A program made the position numbers and the translations under genes. From an uncultured euryarchaeote (GTDB lineage Archaea > Thermoplasmatota > Poseidoniia > Poseidoniales > Poseidoniaceae): 6,213 nt of DNA. This document shows positions 1 to 6,030 of this stretch, piece after piece. Position 1 is the first letter of the stretch. Each line of letters starts with the position of its first letter. The stretch lies in assembly GCA_937881505.1 (NCBI GenBank), contig CALGEM010000223.1, positions 1-6,213 on the forward strand. Direction: 5' to 3'. The notes below the pieces were generated by a model. That model ran no database searches. It saw nothing but the letters and a program-made list of their open reading frames with translations, and was not told the origin of the DNA.

Positions 1-1
1 T

Positions 2-91
2 GCCCATCTCTTCGAAGTGGCCAAGGGCCAAAAGCGGAACATGATGGATGAAGAGATTCACGCGGCTGTTGCTGCGTTTACGGCATCGTGA
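2..91 (+). CDS. C-terminal tail of an unidentified protein (5' end outside window)
   Basis: Frame 2 is open from the window edge for 29 codons and stops at TGA 89-91. The other two plus frames close sooner (TGA at about codon 17 and codon 14). The visible residues include AHLFEVAKGQKRNMMDEEIH and a short alanine-rich end, which looks like an amphipathic terminal helix. I do not recognise the family. Its stop codon abuts the stop of the minus-strand gene that follows, giving TGATCA at 89-94. The same arrangement occurs at the window's other convergent pair (4565-4570), which mildly supports this being a real gene end. Too little is present to assign a function. Confidence 0.55.
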   Translation, partial: AHLFEVAKGQKRNMMDEEIHAAVAAFTAS

Positions 92-1405
92 TCAGGCGCC
101 TTCTTCTTCGAAGTCTCGCTCATCACTCGTCGGTTTTGAGCCAACCCATTCTGAGTCAACGGTGCCACCGCTCCATTCGCCTTCAAGCGAAACCTCGTTG
201 ACTTCATGCTCTTCTCGCCAAACACGTTCTTCGAGGCTTCCGTTCACGATGAACTGGCCGTTTTCATCGATTTGCTCTTCGAGCAAGCCAAAATGCTTGG
301 AGATGGGGAGGAAATGCCCAACGGGCATGCCTGCAGCGGTGAACGGGTTGGTCGCTGCACCGATGATGAGGCCATCTTCCGGAGCCACGATGTCAACGGT
401 CATGCCGGGTGTTGCAGGGTCGGAAATCGTCGCCACAACCTCCCCTTCCCGCATCACGCTGCCCGCTTGGACAAACATGTCCAACAGGCCTCCTTCCCCG
501 GCACGAAGCCACGTTGAGCCGCTGGCCATGATACGGAATTTCGGGCGTTGCGGATTGCCTGGCACCATGCGCATCGAGCGCAAGGCGTTCATGACACCGT
601 GGACGGCCACCTTTACCGATTGGTCTCCCAAGGTATCGGCTCCACCGCCTTCGTAGGTGATGACTGGAATATCCGCCCTGTTGGCCGTTCTCCTCAAGGT
701 TCCTTTTGGCGGAACGGAATCCAAGATGATTTCAATACCGAAAGACTTCGCTAGTAAGTATGAACTTGTATGCGTCAAGTCAACCCGAACTTGTGGCATG
801 TTCTTACGACCTTTGGCTGCGCTGTGAAGGTCGATGATACCGTCGCTGTCCTCAACCAAATGGTTCCAAACTTGTGCAGCGACTCGTCGCGTGGTGGAGC
901 CTGTTGGGTCTCCCGGGAATTGACGATTCAAATCTCGGCCATCGGGGAAGTACCGTGATTTCATGCGGTAGCCGGGCAGGTTGACCACGGGTACAATCCT
1001 CAAGGTCCCTGCCATGGTCTTTGGGTCAAGCGGCTTCCCTTCATCGGTGAACGCATTGCTCAGCAGGTGCGTACACGCCGAGGGACCCGTCAATTCATCC
1101 CCGTGGGTTCCGCCCAAGATGGTGATGCAAGGCCCCGGCCTGGCGCCGTGAATAATGGTGACCGGGATGGGCCACGAATCCCCGAGACTGACGTCGAGAA
1201 GCGGGAGGTGAACGGTTCGCAAGGGTCCGGGTTTGATGCGCTTTCGGAAGAACCGAACATCACCCCATTCGGAGCTCCTGTCCCATTCAGGACGGTCTTC
1301 GGTTTGGTGGGCTTTCATCGCTTCGTCGATGGCCATTCGTCGGCGTTTTGGAAGTTCATGAGCGACACGAACCTTCCGGACGGTTTTCTTCTTCCGCCCG
1401 GCCAT
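92..1405 (-). CDS. Succinylglutamate desuccinylase/aspartoacylase (AspA/AstE) family zinc hydrolase, 437 aa
   Basis: This is an M14-like zinc carboxypeptidase fold of the AspA/AstE family, which removes acyl groups from N-acyl amino acids or related amides. The substrate here is unknown. Visible motifs are GGTHGDELTG (zinc ligands H101 and E104), DLNRQFPG (158-165, substrate-binding Asn-Arg), DLHSA (192-196, third ligand H194) and YEGGGA (251-256, catalytic E252). All key residues are present. A C-terminal beta/lipoyl-like region follows at about 288-366 (GGLLDMFVQAGSVMREGEVV), as is usual for the family. Unusual are a strongly basic N-terminus (12 Lys/Arg in about 33 residues) and an acidic tail (about 370-437) ending in EEEGA. 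The reading frame stays open upstream to 1897, but that part is antisense to the thioesterase gene. The start at 1405 fits the family domain and leaves a 58-base divergent gap. A weak GGAAG lies 4 bases before it. No signal peptide is seen, so it is probably cytoplasmic. Confidence 0.88.
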   Translation of the reverse strand: MAGRKKKTVRKVRVAHELPKRRRMAIDEAMKAHQTEDRPEWDRSSEWGDVRFFRKRIKPGPLRTVHLPLLDVSLGDSWPIPVTIIHGARPGPCITILGGTHGDELTGPSACTHLLSNAFTDEGKPLDPKTMAGTLRIVPVVNLPGYRMKSRYFPDGRDLNRQFPGDPTGSTTRRVAAQVWNHLVEDSDGIIDLHSAAKGRKNMPQVRVDLTHTSSYLLAKSFGIEIILDSVPPKGTLRRTANRADIPVITYEGGGADTLGDQSVKVAVHGVMNALRSMRMVPGNPQRPKFRIMASGSTWLRAGEGGLLDMFVQAGSVMREGEVVATISDPATPGMTVDIVAPEDGLIIGAATNPFTAAGMPVGHFLPISKHFGLLEEQIDENGQFIVNGSLEERVWREEHEVNEVSLEGEWSGGTVDSEWVGSKPTSDERDFEEEGA

Positions 1406-1450
1406 GATTCTTCCAAGTAAGCCTCCATCATCAACGCTCCGCTGGAAGCA

Positions 1451-1460
1451 AGAGGGAAGA
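1451..1460 (+). promoter_or_regulatory. Ribosome binding site of the thioesterase gene
   Basis: AGAGGGAAGA contains GAGGG 7 bases before ATG 1464. It decides between that start and the longer reading from 1404, which would overlap the start of the divergent gene. No clear TATA element is visible in the 58 bases between the two divergent starts. Confidence 0.4.
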
Positions 1461-1463
1461 ACC

Positions 1464-1958
1464 ATGAAGCGGCTGAGGCCTCCGATGCTCATGGGTGAAG
1501 ACGGCGTCCAGCGAATGTATGCTCCCTCGTCAATTTGCTTCGGGTGCGGTCCTGCAAATGAACATGGTCTGCGAATCAATTCCTTTCGCATTGAAGGTGG
1601 CCTCAAAATGGAGTTCCTTCCAGAAGAACACCACCAGGCGTTTCCGGGTATGGTGAACGGCGGAATCATCGGTACATTGCTTGATTGCCATGGCAATTGG
1701 ACGGCTGCAGTGGCCCTGATGGACGACCAAGGATTGGACGAACCACCGTGCACGGTGACGGCGAAGTACGATGTGCAACTTCGTCGTCCGACCCCACTTG
1801 GGGCCATGCTAACGGTCATCAGCCAAACCACTGAAATCTTGGCCGACAGGGTCACGGTGAAGTTGACTCTGGAAGCCGAAGGCAAGGTGTGCGCCACAGG
1901 AAGCGGTCTCTTCGTTGCCGTGAAAGAAGGTCATCCTGCCTATCATCGTTGGTCATGA
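1464..1958 (+). CDS. PaaI-type hotdog-fold thioesterase, 164 aa
   Basis: This is a single hotdog domain of the PaaI/acyl-CoA thioesterase type, expected to hydrolyse a CoA thioester in the cytoplasm; the acyl group cannot be read from sequence. The N-terminal signature CFGCGPANEHGL (residues 25-36) is typical of one PaaI subgroup. The core motif VNGGIIGTLLD (64-74) matches the HGG...D/E active-site helix, with Asn65 where His is commoner and Asp74 as candidate catalytic acid. The later strand KYDVQLRRPTPLG matches the usual FLRP-like segment. The length fits a stand-alone thioesterase. The frame is open from an ATG at 1404, but ATG 1464 is preferred. It follows GAGGG (1452-1456) with 7 bases of spacing and starts close to the conserved Cys motif. 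The SprT-like gene begins 3 bases after its stop, suggesting co-transcription. It is divergent from the zinc hydrolase. Confidence 0.87.
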   Translation: MKRLRPPMLMGEDGVQRMYAPSSICFGCGPANEHGLRINSFRIEGGLKMEFLPEEHHQAFPGMVNGGIIGTLLDCHGNWTAAVALMDDQGLDEPPCTVTAKYDVQLRRPTPLGAMLTVISQTTEILADRVTVKLTLEAEGKVCATGSGLFVAVKEGHPAYHRWS

Positions 1959-1961
1959 GGG

Positions 1962-2498
1962 ATGCGGTTGGTCAAGCCGAACAGCCAACAGCGGGGCATC
2001 CTCACCGGCATGAGGCACGAGGTTCTCGAGCAGATGCGCCACATGCCTTTCCTCGAACCTGCTGATCTTCCTTCGCTTGAGCAGGTGGCCTTGGGCGTGC
2101 TCCGGTCCAACGCCACCCAACGGCATGGCGTTACGCGATGGAACGTGCAACCCTCCGGTGAGTTGGTGGTTGAGGTGGTTGATCTTCATCCTGCTTTATT
2201 GAATGATGATTGGCGTGATTATGCCTTGTTTGTCCTGTTCCATGAATTTCTTCACGTTCTTGGTCACCGTGCTCACAATGCCTCCTTCCGGAGCATGGAA
2301 GCACAATGGCCCGACAGCATAGGGTCATCACGGGGCAAGGCATTCACCCATGAGCGACGCTTAGCACGGGCCAAGTGGCATTGGGTCTGTCCGACCTGCG
2401 ACCTTCGTTTTCCTCGCCAGCGCAGAGGTGGGGGAAGATACCTGTGCCGAACATGTCGAACGGTGCTTCTCGATGTGTCCACTCAGGACATTCAATGA
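1962..2498 (+). CDS. SprT-like zinc metalloprotease with C-terminal zinc ribbon, 178 aa
   Basis: This is a predicted metalloprotease of the SprT/Spartan-like superfamily. The active-site helix is FHEFLHVLGH (93-102), an HExxH motif with ligands H94 and H98, catalytic E95 and a following H102 as candidate third ligand. A C-terminal zinc ribbon is formed by CPTC (143-146) and CRTC (162-165), separated by an Arg/Gly-rich loop. This domain order and size match bacterial and archaeal SprT-like proteins. Eukaryotic Spartan relatives cleave DNA-protein crosslinks, but the role of the small prokaryotic versions is not established, so DNA repair is only a possibility. There is no signal peptide, so it is cytoplasmic. 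The start at 1962 lies 3 bases after the thioesterase stop, too close for a normal ribosome site, so translation may be coupled. An internal ATG at 2010 is possible. The membrane-protein gene follows after 26 bases. Confidence 0.85.
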   Translation: MRLVKPNSQQRGILTGMRHEVLEQMRHMPFLEPADLPSLEQVALGVLRSNATQRHGVTRWNVQPSGELVVEVVDLHPALLNDDWRDYALFVLFHEFLHVLGHRAHNASFRSMEAQWPDSIGSSRGKAFTHERRLARAKWHWVCPTCDLRFPRQRRGGGRYLCRTCRTVLLDVSTQDIQ

Positions 2499-2511
2499 AA
2501 TACTCCGCCTT

Positions 2512-2520
2512 GGTGGTGTG
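2512..2520 (+). promoter_or_regulatory. Candidate ribosome binding site of the large membrane protein
   Basis: GGTGGTGTG resembles an imperfect GGAGGTGAT and ends 4 bases before ATG 2525, favouring that ATG over the TTG at 2522. The match is imperfect and the surrounding bases are also GT-rich, so it may be chance. Confidence 0.3.
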
Positions 2521-2524
2521 ATTG

Positions 2525-4567
2525 ATGGTGAACCGCTCCCGGGTGAAGCACAGGGCGTTCCTGTTGCTCTTGAGCCTCTTCTTGATGATGGTTCACCCCG
2601 CCCTCTCAGCTTCAGCCGCCATCACCCAGGAAGATGGCGACCTCTTCCTCTCCTGTCGGGCCGACAACGATTGTGTGCTCACCCCCACACCGATCGGTGA
2701 AGAGCAGGTTTCCGGGCAAACCTTCGCCAGTTTGGTTCAGCCTGAGGTACTGACCTTTGAGTTCGTCATGGACCCAAGTCAACATCATGTGGCGTTGCTG
2801 CCTGAGATTCTTCGAGAATTCCAACTCGATTTCAAACACCAAACCGAGGCTGGGAGCCTGTTTCGGCCAGCCATAGACCTGCGAATCATTCTCGGTCAAA
2901 ACACGAATGATTGGTCCTTTGAAGCCAGCACGCTTCCAGAACTTGCCTCATCAAATTATGAGCTTGAAGATGAGCCGTTGAGCCTCAACAAGGGCCGTGT
3001 TCTCTGGGAGGACGACCCTGTACGCCTCTTGTTTTCGGTCACGCTCGACCGTCCGGGGACCTGGTCGCTCAACATGAGGGGTGCTTCTTTCCTCAAACTC
3101 GACATCCCCTGGTCAATTGATGCAGAGCAGGCTGATTTGGACGAGCCCTCTTCAACCACACAACCGATTGAAACGGTCTTCGAAGACATCCATCGTGGTG
3201 CTTTGGTTGGTGCAGACCACGATTGTTGGGCCTTTGAAGTTGAAACGCACGAGGTTCTCACCTTGAGGGTTGATTGGGATTTGGTGCCCATTGAGGTTGA
3301 GCAACCTCATCCAGTTCCCGACCTTGTCACAGCCGCAGGGCGCCTATCTCCTTCACCGGACGTGGTGGTGGATGACGATGGCGAGTCCCTGAAAATCACC
3401 TATCGTTGGCGAGCCCTGCCCACAGGGGACTACACGCTGTGCATGCACGGTTCGCCCGATAAAATCCAGCCCTATTCATGGTCCGGCTTGTTCGGATACG
3501 AAGGGCTTGGTCCCACCGACCCCAGCGGCTTCGCTTCAGCGAGTTATTACCCACAAGGGGCCGCCTTTGTCGGCGATATCGACCGTGCCGAGCAACTTGA
3601 TGACCACGGCGTTGGTTTGTTGTTGGTATCATTGATGATGCTCGTGTTGTTCTTGGTCGTGGCCATGCGCCCGACCACGGCCTACGGTGTTCGTTTTGGC
3701 CTCTTCGTTCCCGGCGTGTTGATGCTGCTGGTGGGCGGTATTTTGCACCCGATTTGGGCGATGGCTGACGAAGTTCAACATCAAGACGAGATCACGCTCG
3801 ACACCCTCATCGAGATGAGGCTTCAGCAACTTTGGGATGTCTCTGCCGAGGGTGTTCCCGAGCAAACGCTCTCTACGCACACTGGCGCAACCTGGGGCAT
3901 GCTGGAAGGCGAGCGCTTGAAGATGAAATTGGACATTGAGGAAGCCATCCCGCTTGATGACGGCCGCTGGCAATTGGTCGTGCCGGAGTTGGAATCCTTA
4001 CGTTTGGACCAAGCGATTTTCGGTCAAGTCGCCAAGGGAGCGACGCAACAAACGCAAGACGGGATGCTTGAAAGTCAAACTGTTCGATTCATTTTACTGG
4101 CCGGTCGTTCCCTTCTCCTTGATTTACTCATGCTCGAAGCGATGTTGGTGGTTGATGATCAACCCAAATCCTCGGTCATCCACATCGATACCGAAATGCT
4201 CGCAGCACCGGCTACAGGTTCCTATGCAGCCCCTGCATGGTCCACCCGGCCAGCGGGTGTAAGTGCCGATGATTGGGTTCGCTTGCAAGGGTCGCTCTTC
4301 CCAGAACGAATTTCCATCTCGCTGTGCGATTGCGATTTGGATTTGCTCGATGTGGTGTTCCTTCCATCCGATGGGTTTGATGGAGGAGATGTGCCTCCAT
4401 CTTGGGGTGTAAGGAGCGCTTCTGGATTGTTGCCTTACGGTGGTGCCTTGATGTTGGGCGGTCTTGCGTTGGGCCTTGCTGCGACTTGGATGGAAGTTCA
4501 GCGCAAGGCGAAAGCAGAACGATTAGCTCAGGCCTTTGTCAATGCAGGCGAAAACCGATGGGACTGA
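2525..4567 (+). CDS. Secreted, three-TM membrane protein with PPC-like extracellular domain, 680 aa, unknown family
   Basis: I do not recognise a named family. The N-terminus is a Sec signal peptide: basic KHR, hydrophobic AFLLLLSLFLMMV, then a likely cleavage at ALSASA around residue 31. An extracellular region follows (about 35-360). Within it, DHDCWAFEVETHEVLTLRVD (231-250) and GDYTLCM (301-307) look like a pre-peptidase C-terminal (PPC) beta-sandwich, a domain common in secreted archaeal and bacterial proteins. Two membrane segments (about 362-381 and 388-409) are joined by a short basic loop. A second lobe (about 415-630, outside) ends with LCDCDLDLLD, and a third membrane segment (about 635-654) leads to a basic tail (VQRKAKAERLAQ). 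The charge pattern agrees with an outside-lobe, hairpin, outside-lobe, inside-tail topology. Cys pairs at 44/50 and 234/306 could form disulfides. No catalytic motif is seen. The start is ATG 2525 (TTG 2522 is also possible). It is probably co-transcribed with the two upstream genes. Confidence 0.8.
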   Translation: MVNRSRVKHRAFLLLLSLFLMMVHPALSASAAITQEDGDLFLSCRADNDCVLTPTPIGEEQVSGQTFASLVQPEVLTFEFVMDPSQHHVALLPEILREFQLDFKHQTEAGSLFRPAIDLRIILGQNTNDWSFEASTLPELASSNYELEDEPLSLNKGRVLWEDDPVRLLFSVTLDRPGTWSLNMRGASFLKLDIPWSIDAEQADLDEPSSTTQPIETVFEDIHRGALVGADHDCWAFEVETHEVLTLRVDWDLVPIEVEQPHPVPDLVTAAGRLSPSPDVVVDDDGESLKITYRWRALPTGDYTLCMHGSPDKIQPYSWSGLFGYEGLGPTDPSGFASASYYPQGAAFVGDIDRAEQLDDHGVGLLLVSLMMLVLFLVVAMRPTTAYGVRFGLFVPGVLMLLVGGILHPIWAMADEVQHQDEITLDTLIEMRLQQLWDVSAEGVPEQTLSTHTGATWGMLEGERLKMKLDIEEAIPLDDGRWQLVVPELESLRLDQAIFGQVAKGATQQTQDGMLESQTVRFILLAGRSLLLDLLMLEAMLVVDDQPKSSVIHIDTEMLAAPATGSYAAPAWSTRPAGVSADDWVRLQGSLFPERISISLCDCDLDLLDVVFLPSDGFDGGDVPPSWGVRSASGLLPYGGALMLGGLALGLAATWMEVQRKAKAERLAQAFVNAGENRWD

Positions 4568-5176
4568 TCAAGCCTTGTCAAGTTCCTTGTTGACGGCTTC
4601 AGCGGTTTCTTCTTCCGTCATCTTGGCGGCTTTAGCGGCCATCTCGATTGACTTTGCTTCTGCATCGGTGATCTCTCCGTCAGCGGCAGCGGACTTGATG
4701 GCTGCTTTGACATTCAGGTCTGCAGCCTCTGCGTCGCTGATGCCAAGGGCTTCCTGGAACGACTTCAGTTCCTTCAACTCCGTTTCGGTGATGACACCAT
4801 CTTCCCAAGCAGATTCGTAGGCATGGACGAGGAACTCCTTGTAGGCCTCTTGGTTCAGCAAAACATCTCGAATCAAACCGGTGTCCACGCCTTGGTCGTT
4901 GTTCACCATGTCGAGGAGTGCGATTGAACGTCGGACTTCCTTGACAGCCATGTCTTTGAGTCCATGGCCAGCCCAAACAGCACCAGCAGCGACCACGGCT
5001 GCGGCGAACCAGCGCATGATGTCCGGGTCAACGAGATTTCCTGGTTCAACCAAATGAAATACGCCCAATACAACCATGGCGGCACCGCACATGACTTCCA
5101 CCCAGTCGTTCAAGTCTGGTTCATCATCAAACACCGAAAGACGTTCTTCGACCATAGCGTCTCGTTCGTCGCTCAT
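4568..5176 (-). CDS. Membrane protein with two TerB-like DG helical repeats, 202 aa
   Basis: An acidic N-terminus (1-24) precedes two hydrophobic segments, about 28-43 (MCGAAMVVLGVFHLV) and 56-72 (WFAAAVVAAGAVWAGHGL), which form a membrane hairpin with both ends probably cytoplasmic. After KEVRRS comes an all-helical part (about 82-202). It holds two copies of the same pattern exactly 40 residues apart: SA..EDGVITE.E at 122-133 and SA..ADGEITDAE at 162-173, each followed by a helix and an acidic turn (SDAEA, TEEET). Spaced D-G-x-I-T/S-x-x-E helices resemble TerB-like domains, and also degenerate EF-hand loops. The divalent-ion ligands of a full EF-hand are not complete, so I favour TerB-like. 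The biochemical role is unknown. The gene ends flush against the stop of the large membrane protein. No Shine-Dalgarno site precedes ATG 5176, so a leaderless transcript is likely. Confidence 0.75.
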   Translation of the reverse strand: MSDERDAMVEERLSVFDDEPDLNDWVEVMCGAAMVVLGVFHLVEPGNLVDPDIMRWFAAAVVAAGAVWAGHGLKDMAVKEVRRSIALLDMVNNDQGVDTGLIRDVLLNQEAYKEFLVHAYESAWEDGVITETELKELKSFQEALGISDAEAADLNVKAAIKSAAADGEITDAEAKSIEMAAKAAKMTEEETAEAVNKELDKA

Positions 5177-5199
5177 GACCCGACCATGGACAGGTGGAA

Positions 5200-5208
5200 C
5201 TTGTAAGT
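5200..5208 (-). promoter_or_regulatory. Possible TATA-like element for the DG-repeat membrane protein
   Basis: Read on the minus strand this is ACTTACAAG, about 24-32 bases before ATG 5176. That is where an archaeal TATA box would sit for a leaderless transcript. The match to an AT-only TATA box is weak, but this is the best candidate in a gap of 88 bases that otherwise holds no gene. No clear matching element was seen for the divergent plus-strand start at 5265. Confidence 0.22.
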
Positions 5209-5262
5209 GTCGGCAACAAAAGCCGGGCGTTGTCCTTTTGAACCGCTGCCCAATATGGTTGG

Positions 5263-6030
5263 CTATGGAGGTGGATGACAGAGCGGTTTCACGTCTTGAC
5301 CTACCACCTTGGTTCCTTGATTTTCTTCAAAAAAAGATGTTTTTCTAAAATCCTTGTTTTTTAGAATTTTAGAAAGTTTTTTTTTATCTGAAAAAAAACT
5401 GATTTCCCCTTTAGTATTAAGTATTATTCTACAATTAGGGATTGGGCTGAAAGGGTTATCTCTTCCTCTTATGTTTAAAAGCCAAGCAACATTTTCAGGT
5501 GCTGATATAAAAATATGATCCGATCCATCTTTTTTTAAAATTTTTATTAATCTTTTAATCTTACTGTTTACTGTTTCGCCAACTACTTTGGTGTTTAACG
5601 AGTAGAACTTTCTTGATTTATAACCATCTAAAGTCTTTGAGTTTATCATCGTTTTATTAATAGGGGTAAGTTTAATTTTACCTCTAAAGTAATATTGCAA
5701 ACTTCTAGAAGTGAAAATCATTGGATCAAATCCTAAATTTAAGCTCGAATTTAAAACTTGATAGGGAAGTTTTTTTGGTATCTCAAGTATTTTGAACTTT
5801 TTTCCAGCCTGAATTTTAGCTTGCTCAACATATCTACCATCAACAAAAAGAAAGTTTTTTTTCTTTAATATTATCGCTATTCCAAATGATCCATCAAAAC
5901 CTGTAATGGTTTTAAGTTTATCTTTTTTTGCAAATTCAGAGAAATACTCGTCGTTTTTAGGTATTACATAACCATCTATTTTGTGATGATAAAATTTATT
6001 TTTTAATTCTTTTAGTTTTTGAGAGATCAT
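5263..6030 (-). CDS. pepP: Xaa-Pro aminopeptidase (M24B), N-terminal half only, truncated at the junction
   Basis: This enzyme removes an N-terminal residue that precedes proline. Only the first creatinase-type domain and part of the second are present. Numbered from ATG 6030, diagnostic segments are DGYVIPKNDEYFSE (19-32), TGFDGSFG (43-50), FVDGRYVEQA (62-71) and ENVAWLLNIRGRDNPFSPIP (179-198). Family members of this three-domain type run to about 550-600 residues. The metal-binding pita-bread domain, with its Asp/His/Glu ligands, is entirely missing, so this fragment could not be active. Native sequence ends near FFEEN (about residue 237, near base 5320). The last 17 or so residues, to the TAG at 5263-5265, are antisense of the GC-rich side. 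The frame is open from ATG 6057, but ATG 6030 is preferred because it overlaps the helicase stop as ATGA and removes only a Lys-rich lead. Codon use is strongly AT-rich. Confidence 0.85.
   Translation of the reverse strand: MISQKLKELKNKFYHHKIDGYVIPKNDEYFSEFAKKDKLKTITGFDGSFGIAIILKKKNFLFVDGRYVEQAKIQAGKKFKILEIPKKLPYQVLNSSLNLGFDPMIFTSRSLQYYFRGKIKLTPINKTMINSKTLDGYKSRKFYSLNTKVVGETVNSKIKRLIKILKKDGSDHIFISAPENVAWLLNIRGRDNPFSPIPNCRIILNTKGEISFFSDKKKLSKILKNKDFRKTSFFEENQGTKVVGQDVKPLCHPPP
5265..5328 (+). CDS. 5' fragment of a plus-strand gene truncated at the junction
   Basis: ATG 5265 opens a frame reading MEVDDRAVSRLDLPPWFLDF and one more Leu. It then runs into the AT-rich DNA as Gln-Lys-Lys and stops after a few more codons (frame end 5348). 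Base and codon use match the GC-rich genes to the left up to about 5320. The divergent position relative to the DG-repeat gene, 88 bases away, is what a normal gene start would look like. The LDLPPWFLDFL segment resembles the extreme N-terminus of archaeal superfamily 2 helicases of the Hel308 type, which begin with a short Leu-Pro helix of this kind. This is a tentative resemblance over about ten residues only. TTG 5259 is another possible start. The rest of the gene is missing from this molecule. Confidence 0.45.
5312..5334. other. Chimeric junction between GC-rich archaeal-like and AT-rich SAR11-like DNA
   Basis: Base composition changes abruptly here. To the left is a new plus-strand gene start with GC-rich codons; to the right is a minus-strand Xaa-Pro aminopeptidase with AT-rich codons. 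Both genes lose their remaining parts at the same place. The bases TTGATTTTCTTCAA around 5317-5330 fit either side (Leu-Asp-Phe-Leu rightward, Phe-Glu-Glu-Asn leftward), so the exact breakpoint cannot be placed and short shared homology may have driven the join. No transposase, tRNA, direct repeat or attachment site is visible. A chimeric clone or assembly is the simplest explanation. Confidence 0.75.

Noticed and set aside
48..656. Long plus-strand open frame of 202 codons
   Set aside because: It is Ser/Pro/Thr-rich antisense of the zinc hydrolase and contains no recognisable domain. The opposite strand carries all the catalytic motifs.
1404..1463. Longer thioesterase start at ATG 1404
   Set aside because: The added 20 residues are not family-like, would overlap the divergent start codon, and lack the GAGGG ribosome site that ATG 1464 has.
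1406..1897. Minus-strand frame of the zinc hydrolase stays open 164 codons further upstream
   Set aside because: It runs antisense through the thioesterase gene, which has strong family motifs. The extra residues show no domain and the family core begins well after Met 1405.
4578..4595. GTCAA/TTGAC inverted repeat just after the large membrane gene, as a possible terminator
   Set aside because: The stem is only about five bases, lacks a following T-run, and lies inside the coding end of the DG-repeat gene.
5185..5187. ATG upstream of the DG-repeat gene opening a four-codon frame that overlaps its start as ATGA
   Set aside because: MVGS is too short to call a leader peptide without conservation data, and is easily produced by chance.
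5327..5400. Runs of A and T that might be a terminator or promoter
   Set aside because: They lie inside the aminopeptidase reading frame as Phe/Lys codons and are ordinary for its AT-rich composition.
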